DNA of 64,000 nt, taken from assembly GCA_963735955.1 (NCBI GenBank), contig CAVTND010000016.1:1-64000 (forward strand), in the 5' to 3' direction. How positions within the stretch are numbered: position 1 is the stretch's first letter; each line of letters starts with the position of its first letter. A program made the position numbers and the translations under genes. The notes beneath the pieces were generated by a model that had not been told where the DNA came from, did no database searches, and saw nothing but the letters and a program-made list of their open reading frames with translations. Shown here one piece after another: positions 7,443-17,633 of this stretch. Source of the stretch: CAVTND01 sp963735955. GTDB lineage: Bacteria; Pseudomonadota; Gammaproteobacteria; Burkholderiales; Burkholderiaceae_F.

Positions 7443-10400
7443 ATGGACCGCACGGTCACTCCGTCCGCAAGGAGTGCTGGAACCCTGTTCCGGCAGGCGC
7501 TGCTTTCGTGCATTCGCTGGCTTGTGCTGCTGGGACTGCTCGGCGCGGCCGGCAGCGTGCTGGCGCAGAACGGCAGGCGCGATTTCGATCACACCCGCAC
7601 CGGTTTTCCGTTGACTGGCGTGCACGTCAACGAGCGCTGCGAGTCGTGCCACATGAACGGAATTCTCAAGGGCACGCCGCGCGACTGTGCGTCTTGCCAC
7701 ACGGCGGGTTCACGGTTTTCGCGTGGCAACATCGTCAAGACGACGTCTCACATGCCGACGGCGCAGGCGTGCGAGACATGCCACAACACGATCACGTTCG
7801 CCAACACCCACTTCAGCCATGCGGGTGTGAAAGCAGGTACGTGTGCGGACTGCCATAACGGCAGAGCGGCCACCGGCAAGGGGCCGAACCACCCGATGGT
7901 TTCGTCGTCGTGCGATACCTGCCATCGCACCACCGCATTTCGACCGCCCACGCGCTATGACCACGTCGGTGTCGTCATTGGGAGTTGCGACAAATGCCAC
8001 AACGGCACTGGCGCGACGGGCAAGAACCAGACGACCCACATTCCGACGAATGCGGCGTGTGATAACTGCCACAGGGTCACCACGGCGTGGAGCCCGGCGG
8101 TCTACAGCCACGCGGGCGTGGTGGCGGGCAGCTGCGGCAGCTGCCACACCGGCACGTATCAGAAGGCGACCGGCAAGTCGGCGTCGAACTACCACACCGC
8201 AACCACGTCCATTCCGTGCGACACGTGCCACAAATCGACGGCGGGCTGGACGACGACGAGCTTCGGCCACGTGGGTTTGGCCGCTGGCAGCTGCGTCAGC
8301 TGCCACGTCGGCGCGCGCGCCAAGGTGAAGGGCACGGCCGCCAAGCCTGGTCACCTCGTGACCACGGCCGCGTGCGACAGCTGCCACAAGTCGACCGCGG
8401 CCTGGCTGCCGGTGACGGCATTCAACCACGTTGGTGTCGCCGTCGGCAGTTGCGGTACCTGTCACGACGGCACGAGTGCCAAAGGCAAGACCGCGGTTAC
8501 CCATATCCCGACCAGTGCGGCGTGCGACAGCTGCCACAAGATCACCACCGCCTGGATCCCGGCCACCTACGGTCACGTCGGCGTGGTGGCCGGCAGCTGC
8601 GGCACCTGCCACACCGGCACGTACCAGAAGGCGACCGGCAAGAGCGCGACCACGCATATCCCGACCAGTGCGGCGTGCGACAGCTGCCACAAGATCACCA
8701 CCGCCTGGAGCCCGGCCACCTACGGTCACGTCGGCGTGGTGGCGGGCAGCTGCGGCAGCTGCCACACCGGCACGTATCAGAAGGCGACCGGCAAGAGCGC
8801 GACCAACTTCCACACCGTGAGCACCGCGGCGTGCGACACCTGCCACAAGTCGACCGCGGTGTGGACCACGACCAGCTTCAGCCACACCGGTGTGGCGGCC
8901 GGCAGCTGCGTCAGCTGCCACGTTGGGGCGCGCGCCAAGGTCAAAGGCACGGCCGCCAAGCCCGGTCACCTGGTGACCACGGCCGCGTGCGACAGCTGCC
9001 ACAAGCAGACCACGGCCTGGCTGCCGGTGAGCTCGTTCAATCACGTCGGCGTGGTGGCCGGCAGCTGCGGCACCTGCCACAACGGCACCAGTGCGACCGG
9101 CAAGAGCGCGACCACGCATATCCCGACCAGTGCGGCGTGCGACAGCTGCCACAAGATCACCACCGCCTGGCGTCCGGCCACCTACGGTCACGTCGGCGTG
9201 GTGGCGGGCAGCTGCGGCAGCTGCCACACCGGCACGTATCAGAAGGCGACCGGCAAGAGCGCGACCAACTTCCACACCGTGAGCACCGCGGCGTGCGACA
9301 CCTGCCACAAGTCGACCGCGGTGTGGACCACGACCAGCTTCAGCCACACCGGTGTGGCGGCCGGCAGCTGCGTCAGCTGCCACGTTGGGGCGCGCGCCAA
9401 GGTCAAAGGCACGGCCGCCAAGCCCGGTCACCTGGTGACCACGGCCGCGTGCGACAGCTGCCACAAGCAGACCACGGCCTGGCTGCCGGTGAGCTCGTTC
9501 AATCACGTCGGCGTGGTGGCCGGCAGCTGCGGCACCTGCCACAACGGCACCAGTGCGACCGGCAAGAGCGCGACCACGCATATCCCGACCAGTGCGGCGT
9601 GCGACAGCTGCCACAAGATCACCACCGCCTGGAGTCCGGCCACCTACGGTCACGTCGGCGTGGTGGCGGGCAGCTGCGGCAGCTGCCACACCGGCACGTA
9701 TCAGAAGGCGACCGGCAAGAGCGCGACCAACTTCCACACCGTGAGCACCGCGGCGTGCGACACCTGCCACAAGTCGACCGCGGTGTGGACCACGACCAGC
9801 TTCAGCCACACCGGTGTGGCGGCCGGCAGCTGCGTCAGCTGCCACGTTGGGGCGCGCGCCAAGGTCAAAGGCACGGCCGCCAAGCCCGGTCACCTGGTGA
9901 CCACGGCCGCGTGCGACAGCTGCCACAAGCAGACCACGGCCTGGCTGCCGGTGAGCTCGTTCAATCACGTCGGCGTGGTGGCCGGCAGCTGCGGCACCTG
10001 CCACAACGGCACCAGTGCGACCGGCAAGAGCGCGACCACGCATATCCCGACCAGTGCGGCGTGCGACAGCTGCCACAAGATCACCACCGCCTGGCGTCCG
10101 GCCACCTACGGTCACGTCGGCGTGGTGGCGGGCAGCTGCGGCAGCTGCCACACCGGCACGTATCAGAAGGCGACCGGCAAGAGCGCGACCAACTTCCACA
10201 CCGTGAGCACCGCGGCGTGCGACACCTGCCACAAGTCGACCGCGGTGTGGACCACGACCAGCTTCAGCCACACCGGTGTGGCGGCCGGCAGCTGCGTCAG
10301 CTGCCACGTTGGGGCGCGCGCCAAGGTCAAAGGCACGGCCGCCAAGCCCGGTCACCTGGTGACCACGGCCGCGTGCGACAGCTGCCACAAGCAGACCACG

Positions 10401-13400
10401 GCCTGGCTGCCGGTGAGCTCGTTCAATCACGTCGGCGTGGTGGCCGGCAGCTGCGGCACCTGCCACAACGGCACCAGTGCGACCGGCAAGAGCGCGACCA
10501 CGCATATCCCGACCAGTGCGGCGTGCGACAGCTGCCACAAGATCACCACCGCCTGGCGTCCGGCCACCTACGGTCACGTCGGCGTGGTGGCGGGCAGCTG
10601 CGGCAGCTGCCACACCGGCACGTATCAGAAGGCGACCGGCAAGAGCGCGACCAACTTCCACACCGTGAGCACCGCGGCGTGCGACACCTGCCACAAGTCG
10701 ACCGCGGTGTGGACCACGACCAGCTTCAGCCACACCGGTGTGGCGGCCGGCAGCTGCGTCAGCTGCCACGTTGGGGCGCGCGCCAAGGTCAAAGGCACGG
10801 CCGCCAAGCCCGGTCACCTGGTGACCACGGCCGCGTGCGACAGCTGCCACAAGCAGACCACGGCCTGGCTGCCGGTGAGCTCGTTCAATCACGTCGGCGT
10901 GGTGGCCGGCAGCTGCGGCACCTGCCACAACGGCACCAGTGCGACCGGCAAGAGCGCGACCACGCATATCCCGACCAGTGCGGCGTGCGACAGCTGCCAC
11001 AAGATCACCACCGCCTGGCGTCCCGGCCACCTACGGTCACGTCGGCGTGGTGGCGGGCAGCTGCGGCAGCTGCCACACCGGCACGTATCAGAAGGCGACC
11101 GGCAAGAGCGCGACCAACTTCCACACCGTGAGCACCGCGGCGTGCGACACCTGCCACAAGTCGACCGCGGTGTGGACCACGACCAGCTTCAGCCACACCG
11201 GTGTGGCGGCCGGCAGCTGCGTCAGCTGCCACGTTGGGGCGCGCGCCAAGGTCAAAGGCACGGCCGCCAAGCCCGGTCACCTGGTGACCACGGCCGCGTG
11301 CGACAGCTGCCACAAGCAGACCACGGCCTGGCTGCCGGTGAGCTCGTTCAATCACGTCGGCGTGGTGGCCGGCAGCTGCGGCACCTGCCACAACGGCACC
11401 AGTGCGACCGGCAAGAGCGCGACCACGCATATCCCGACCAGTGCGGCGTGCGACAGCTGCCACAAGATCACCACCGCCTGGCGTCCGGCCACCTACGGTC
11501 ACGTCGGCGTGGTGGCGGGCAGCTGCGGCAGCTGCCACACCGGCACGTATCAGAAGGCGACCGGCAAGAGCGCGACCAACTTCCACACCGTGAGCACCGC
11601 GGCGTGCGACACCTGCCACAAGTCGACCGCGGTGTGGACCACGACCAGCTTCAGCCACACCGGTGTGGCGGCCGGCAGCTGCGTCAGCTGCCACGTTGGG
11701 GCGCGCGCCAAGGTCAAAGGCACGGCCGCCAAGCCCGGTCACCTGGTGACCACGGCCGCGTGCGACAGCTGCCACAAGCAGACCACGGCCTGGCTGCCGG
11801 TGAGCTCGTTCAATCACGTCGGCGTGGTGGCCGGCAGCTGCGGCACCTGCCACAACGGCACCAGTGCGACCGGCAAGAGCGCGACCACGCATATCCCGAC
11901 CAGTGCGGCGTGCGACAGCTGCCACAAGATCACCACCGCCTGGCGTCCCGGCCACCTACGGTCACGTCGGCGTGGTGGCGGGCAGCTGCGGCAGCTGCCA
12001 CACCGGCACGTATCAGAAGGCGACCGGCAAGAGCGCGACCAACTTCCACACCGTGAGCACCGCGGCGTGCGACACCTGCCACAAGTCGACCGCGGTGTGG
12101 ACCACGACCAGCTTCAGCCACACCGGTGTGGCGGCCGGCAGCTGCGTCAGCTGCCACGTTGGGGCGCGCGCCAAGGTCAAAGGCACGGCCGCCAAGCCCG
12201 GTCACCTGGTGACCACGGCCGCGTGCGACAGCTGCCACAAGCAGACCACGGCCTGGCTGCCGGTGAGCTCGTTCAATCACGTCGGCGTGGTGGCCGGCAG
12301 CTGCGGCACCTGCCACAACGGCACCAGTGCGACCGGCAAGAGCGCGACCACGCATATCCCGACCAGTGCGGCGTGCGACAGCTGCCACAAGATCACCACC
12401 GCCTGGATCCCGGCCACCTACGGTCACGTCGGCGTGGTGGCGGGCAGCTGCGGCAGCTGCCACACCGGCACGTATCAGAAGGCGACCGGCAAGAGCGCGA
12501 CCAACTTCCACACCGTGAGCACCGCGGCGTGCGACACCTGCCACAAGTCGACCGCGGTGTGGACCACGACCAGCTTCAGCCACACCGGTGTGGCGGCCGG
12601 CAGCTGCGTCAGCTGCCACGTTGGGGCGCGCGCCAAGGTCAAAGGCACGGCCGCCAAGCCCGGTCACCTGGTGACCACGGCCGCGTGCGACAGCTGCCAC
12701 AAGCAGACCACGGCCTGGCTGCCGGTGAGCTCGTTCAATCACGTCGGCGTGGTGGCCGGCAGCTGCGGCACCTGCCACAACGGCACCAGTGCGACCGGCA
12801 AGAGCGCGACCACGCATATCCCGACCAGTGCGGCGTGCGACAGCTGCCACAAGATCACCACCGCCTGGATCCCGGCCACCTACGGTCACGTCGGTGTAGT
12901 GGCGGGCAGCTGCGGCAGCTGCCACACCGGCACGTATCAGAAAGCCACCGGCAAGACGGCGACAAACTTCCACACCGCGACCACGTCCACTCCGTGCGAC
13001 ACCTGCCACCGATCGACTGCGGTGTGGACGACGACGAGCTTCGGCCATGTGGGCGTCACGCCCGGCAGCTGCGTCACGTGCCACGTTGGGGCGCGCGCCA
13101 AGGTCAAGGGCACGGCGGCCAAGCCTGGTCACCTGGTGACCACGGCCGCGTGCGACAGCTGCCACAACGGACCACGGCGTGGGTGCCGGCCAGCTCGTTC
13201 AATCACGTCGGCGTGGTGGTCGGCAGCTGCGGCACCTGCCACAACGGCACCAGTGCGACCGGCAAGAGCGCGACCACGCATATCCCGACCAGTGCGGCGT
13301 GCGACAGCTGCCACAAGATCACCACCGCCTGGATCCCGGCCACCTACGGTCACGTCGGTGTAGTGGCGGGCAGCTGCGGCAGCTGCCACACCGGCACGTA

Positions 13401-14799
13401 TCAGAAAGCCACCGGCAAGACGGCGACAAACTTCCACACCGCGACCACGTCCACTCCGTGCGACACCTGCCACCGATCGACTGCGGTGTGGACGACGACG
13501 AGCTTCGGCCATGTGGGCGTCACGCCCGGCAGCTGCGTCACGTGCCACGTTGGCGCGCGCGCCAAGGTCAAGGGCACGGCGGCCAAGCCTGGTCACGTGG
13601 TGACCACGGCCGCGTGCGACAGCTGCCACCGGACCACGGCGTGGGTGCCGGCCACCTCGTTCAATCACGTCGGCGTGGTGGTCGGTAGCTGCGGCACCTG
13701 TCACAACGGCACCAGTGCGACCGGCAAAACGGCAACCAACTACCACGCCGTGACCACGGCCGCGTGCGACACCTGCCACCGGTCGACGGCGACATGGACG
13801 ACGACGAGCTTCGGCCATGTGGGCGTCACGCCCGGCAGCTGCGTCACGTGCCACGTTGGCGCGCGCGCCAAGGTCAAGGGCACGGCCGCCAAGCCCGGTC
13901 ACGTCGTGACCACGGCTGCGTGCGACAGCTGCCACCGGACCACGGCGTGGGTGCCGGCCACCTCGTTCAATCACGTCGGCGTGGTGGTCGGTAGCTGCGG
14001 CACCTGTCACAACGGCACCAGTGCGACCGGCAAAACGGCAACCAACTACCACGCCGTGACCACGGCCGCGTGCGACACCTGCCACCGGTCGACGGCGACA
14101 TGGACGACGACGAGCTTCGGACACGTGGGCGTCGCGCCCGGCAGTTGCATCAGCTGCCACGTCGGTGCGCGCGCCAAGGTGAAAGGCACCGCATCGAAGC
14201 CTGGTCACGTCGTGACCACGCTCGCGTGCGACAGCTGCCACCGGACGACCGCGTGGATCCCGGCCTCATTCAACCACGTCGGCGTCGCGGTCGGCACATG
14301 CGGCACGTGTCATAACGGCTCCAACGCGACCGGCAAGAACCTGGCGACACATATACCGACGACCGGAATGGATTGCGATTCCTGCCACAAGACGACCGGA
14401 TGGAAGCCGGCGACGATGAACCACACGTCGGTGGCTACCGCGACCTGCAAGTCCTGCCACGACGGAAGGTATGTGTCGCAGGGAACGACGGGCGCATTGG
14501 CCAAGCCGACCAATCACATTCCCGAAGCCCAGCTGCTGAACGGCGCCGCAATGGATTGCAAGGCATGCCACGCCACCACGACAAGTTGGATCTCGTCGCG
14601 GACGAATCACAATGGCAGCCTTGGCGGCGGCGCTGGCTGGTGCAAGGGCTGTCACTTGTCCGGCCAGAACTACCTGGGCGGTATGGAACGAAAATCGCTG
14701 ACTCACGAGAAGAAGACACCTCCGGCGATTGACTGTTCGGAATCCGGATGCCATCGCCCACTTGGCAACAAGGGAAGTACGTATTCAAATTGGGATTGA
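7443..14799 (+). CDS. Giant multiheme c-type cytochrome, about 92 CXXCH motifs, with three apparent frameshifts
   Basis: The gene encodes about 2,450 residues if three indels are corrected. ATG 7443 opens a Sec signal peptide (LVLLGLLGAAGSVLAQ, cleavage near residue 42). The rest is built from modules of about 25 residues of the type GVVAGSCGTCHNGTSATGK and HIPTSAACDSCHKITTAW. I count 92 CXXCH sites plus one CX4CH (CSESGCH) near the end. The middle is a tandem array of 154-residue units with six hemes each. Reading shifts by +1 at the CCC of 11022-11024, +1 at 11947-11949, and +2 (or -1) at about 13166. Each shift is followed by perfect continuation of the repeat in the new frame. The protein is secreted or surface-exposed and probably acts as an electron-conducting wire or capacitor with the 24-heme protein and the barrel protein downstream. 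Confidence 0.85.
8715..13726 (+). repeat. 462-bp tandem repeats inside the giant cytochrome gene
   Basis: Nine nearly identical units begin at 8715, 9177, 9639, 10101, 10563, 11026, 11488, 11951 and 12413. The steps of 463 at two places mark the one-base insertions. Two diverged units follow at about 12875 and 13339, and then half-units. Each unit encodes 154 residues and six heme sites. The main difference between units is one codon just before the Pro-Ala-Thr-Tyr start (Ile, Ser or Arg). Such identity means recent expansion or gene conversion. It also makes copy number hard to assemble. Confidence 0.92.
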
Positions 14800-14818
14800 T
14801 GCGGTCCGGCCGCGGTAG

Positions 14819-14833
14819 CGCCCCAGCGGGGCG
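14819..14833. terminator. GC-rich hairpin CGCCCC-AGC-GGGGCG, possible attenuator
   Basis: A perfect 6-bp stem lies 20 bp after the giant cytochrome stop. No T-tract follows, so strong intrinsic termination is unlikely. It may stabilise mRNA ends or lower readthrough into the barrel gene. Confidence 0.3.
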
Positions 14834-14927
14834 TGACTCGGTGAATTGACCGCCTCGCTGCTGTGCGGGTACCGAAATTCGACTCACCCGCGCGCATCTT
14901 CCGAGGGCCCTGACTGGAGGAACCTGC

Positions 14928-17591
14928 GTGCCACTTTCATTGAATCGGCTTCTTGTTGCCGTTTCGCTTGTCGTTCTCAGCTCGGCGACCCGGGCCCAGA
15001 TAGTCGATGACGTCGACTGGCGGAGGGAAGGCAACGACGCCGTGCTGCAGATCAGCTTCACGGTACCGGTCCAGTACCGTCGGTCGATTATCGCCACCTC
15101 CAAAGATCTGGCGCAGGTGTTTTACGACCTCCGTCCAACGACTGTGCTGCCGCAGCTCGTCCCAGGCGAACGAGGGCTGGCCGCAAGCGAAGGTCTGCCG
15201 GCCGTCACGATCGTGGACGAGTCCGTCTTTGGCGCGCTTGGCCGAAAGTTGGTGATCAAGTTTGATCGGCCGCTCCAGTTTCGCGTGAGTGCTGGTCGCG
15301 GCAACTGCTGTATTGACGTCTTTATCCCGGGGGCCGGCGCCGCAGTCGATGCGCGCGGCCCAGTACCACCACCTCGCTCGTCCAATGACCGCTTCCTGAT
15401 CACACTGCAGCGATCCTCCGACCCGAATGTGCTAATGGATGTCCCGGTACCGGGAGCGCTGCAGAATTACAGCGTGTTTACCGCGCGGCAAGTGATCGAC
15501 GGCCGCACAGTCTACGAAATCAATCTTGGCTACTTCGCAACGCGTGAGGAGGCGGACCGCGCGCAGCGCATCCTGGTACCTCGCTTTCCACAGGCCGCTG
15601 TAGTGGAGCTGACTCGGCCGGCTCCGTCGCAAGCCGCCTCAGCGGCCCGCGGTCCCTCACCCGCCTCGCCTGCTCCAATTGCTGCCGTGCCGCCTGCGCC
15701 AGCTGGCGCGGTGCTACCTACCGTGCCTGTCCCGCCGGGGCCTGCCCCGCCGGTGGCTGCCGCCGCGCCACCTCGGTCGGGCCCGTCGGCCGCATCTGCA
15801 GAACCGGTCCAGCCAACAGCGCCTGGCCCGCTGGCGGCTGACACATCGCCGATGGGTCCGCCGGCTACGCCGCCAACCCCGGCAGAAATCGACGCGCGCG
15901 GCAGGGTTCTGGCGGCCCAAGGCCGCGCAGCGATGGAAAAGAATGATCTCGATCAGGCAGTTGCGATCTACAACCAGCTGCTCAACCTGCCGCCCAACGT
16001 GGCATCGCAGGAGGCACAGGAGATGATCGGAATGGCGCGCGCCCGCCAGGGCGACACGGCCCGCGCGCGCGCCGAGTTCGACCTGTACCTGAAGCTCTAT
16101 CCGACCGGCGAAGGTGCCGATCGGGTACGACGCGAGCTCAGCCAGCTGGCCGCCGCACCAGCAGCGGTCCCGGGCCAGCGCGAAGCCGCCGCGCCACGCC
16201 CGGCGGTCACCACGGTGACCGGTTCAGCGTCGCAGTACTACTACGGCGGGAGATCGTTGATTACGACCCTGACCGAAGGCACGCCGATTGGGGACGTGCC
16301 ACGTCCGCCCGAGACAACAAAAATATCAAACGTCGATCAATCGCGACTGGCAACCAGCATTGATCTGAACTACCGCCGTCGCGATGCCGACAGCGATATG
16401 CGTTTCGTGGTTCGCGATATCTACATTTACGACTTCCTCGACAATCCAACGCCCAACCAGCTGGCTCCGAATCGACTGTACGCGCTGTACGGGGAATACA
16501 GGTCGCTGCTGCCCTCAGGGTTCTGGGGACGGGTGGGTCGGCAACCAGCGACCAGTGCCGGGATGCCGGGGCGCTTTGACGGTATCAGAGGGGGGTACCG
16601 GTTTTCGCCGATGTTCGGTGTCAGTGCAGTGGCCGGAGTACCGTCGGATGATCTGTACGATACCAACCAGCGCTTCTACGGAATGTCGCTGGACGCCGAC
16701 AACATCGGCGACCGCGTCGGTGCCAGTTTGTACGGCATTTACCAGACCGTTGACGGTCTAACCGATCGGCAAGCGGTCGGCACCGAGCTACGGTACTTTG
16801 ATCCGAGTACGTCGGTTTATGCGGTACTCGACTATGACACCCTGTACCACGCCATGAATATCGAGTCGATTCAGGGAACGTGGCAGACATTCGGCAATTC
16901 AGTCACGTTCTCGCTGCTGGCCGACAAGCGTACTGCGCCGATGCTGGCTACCAGCAACGTGCTGTTTGCTGTGCCGCCGCCGCCAGGGCGAACGGAAATA
17001 TTCCGCAGGGTGAGCGATTTGCTCGAGCTACTCAGCATCGACGAGATTCACCAGCTGGTCAAAGCCACAACCACCTACGTCAAGCAGGGTCTGCTCAGCG
17101 TGAACGTGCAGGTGTCGCCTAAGTTTCAGTATGGCGCGGACGTTCGGATGATCAACATCGGCGCATTGCCGGCGTTCAAGGACATCCCGGCGCAGCCCGG
17201 TACCGGCAACGTCTATTCCTACGGACTACAGGGCATTTTCTCGAACCTGTACTCGGAGCGCGACGCGAACGTCTTCAGCATCGCCTACCTCGACGCGCCG
17301 ACCTACAAGGGCAAGGTGGCCGCGTACAACAATCTTTCAATGGTTTGGGGAGGACTGCAGTTTGAACCGTCGCTCAGGTACTACACGCAGGACGATGTTG
17401 GCGGGGCGAAGACAACCCGCTGGAGCCCCGGTTTGCGAGTTTCATGGCAGTTCGCAAACAGATGGTCGATTGAGGGCAACCTCAGCGTGGAGGCCAGCGA
17501 TTCCACAAGCGCACCTCGCAGCGACGGTACTACCTTGAGCGATTCCACCACCAGTTATTTTTATTACCTTGGCTATCGTTTTGACTTCTGA
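14928..17591 (+). CDS. Outer-membrane beta-barrel protein with AMIN-like, SPOR-like and TPR regions
   Basis: The protein is 887 residues counted from GTG 14928, preceded by GGAGGA at 14916. The signal peptide ends in SSATRAQ (about residue 24). Residues 25-130 form a beta-rich domain like AMIN. Residues about 180-235 resemble a SPOR fold (YSVFTARQVIDGRTVYEINL, then ATREEADRA). A Pro/Ala linker follows, then TPR-like helices at about 325-405. The last 445 residues alternate polar and aromatic residues and end in GYRFDF, a C-terminal aromatic as used by the BAM machinery. I infer an outer-membrane porin that sheaths or docks the cytochromes, by analogy with porin-cytochrome conduits, though it is not clearly related to MtrB. 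It follows the giant cytochrome by 128 bp on the same strand. Confidence 0.72.
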   Translation: MPLSLNRLLVAVSLVVLSSATRAQIVDDVDWRREGNDAVLQISFTVPVQYRRSIIATSKDLAQVFYDLRPTTVLPQLVPGERGLAASEGLPAVTIVDESVFGALGRKLVIKFDRPLQFRVSAGRGNCCIDVFIPGAGAAVDARGPVPPPRSSNDRFLITLQRSSDPNVLMDVPVPGALQNYSVFTARQVIDGRTVYEINLGYFATREEADRAQRILVPRFPQAAVVELTRPAPSQAASAARGPSPASPAPIAAVPPAPAGAVLPTVPVPPGPAPPVAAAAPPRSGPSAASAEPVQPTAPGPLAADTSPMGPPATPPTPAEIDARGRVLAAQGRAAMEKNDLDQAVAIYNQLLNLPPNVASQEAQEMIGMARARQGDTARARAEFDLYLKLYPTGEGADRVRRELSQLAAAPAAVPGQREAAAPRPAVTTVTGSASQYYYGGRSLITTLTEGTPIGDVPRPPETTKISNVDQSRLATSIDLNYRRRDADSDMRFVVRDIYIYDFLDNPTPNQLAPNRLYALYGEYRSLLPSGFWGRVGRQPATSAGMPGRFDGIRGGYRFSPMFGVSAVAGVPSDDLYDTNQRFYGMSLDADNIGDRVGASLYGIYQTVDGLTDRQAVGTELRYFDPSTSVYAVLDYDTLYHAMNIESIQGTWQTFGNSVTFSLLADKRTAPMLATSNVLFAVPPPPGRTEIFRRVSDLLELLSIDEIHQLVKATTTYVKQGLLSVNVQVSPKFQYGADVRMINIGALPAFKDIPAQPGTGNVYSYGLQGIFSNLYSERDANVFSIAYLDAPTYKGKVAAYNNLSMVWGGLQFEPSLRYYTQDDVGGAKTTRWSPGLRVSWQFANRWSIEGNLSVEASDSTSAPRSDGTTLSDSTTSYFYYLGYRFDF

Positions 17592-17633
17592 GCTCTGCGG
17601 CACCAGTGCGCAGTGCATTCGGAGCATCTGAAA

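Noticed and set aside
7710..11030. Very long open frame (1,106 codons) on the reverse strand across the cytochrome repeats
   Set aside because: It is the antisense of the heme repeats. It is Ala/Gly/Arg-rich, repeats with the same 462-bp period and has no recognisable domain. The CXXCH frame explains the DNA.
8087..11131. Long forward frame rich in RRRGG and QLPH repeats
   Set aside because: This is an out-of-frame reading of the same heme repeats. It contains no heme motifs, signal peptide or real start.
8715..13726. Tandem repeats considered as CRISPR or a satellite
   Set aside because: The unit of 462 bp has no spacers, is fully coding and keeps heme motifs in frame, so it is a protein repeat.
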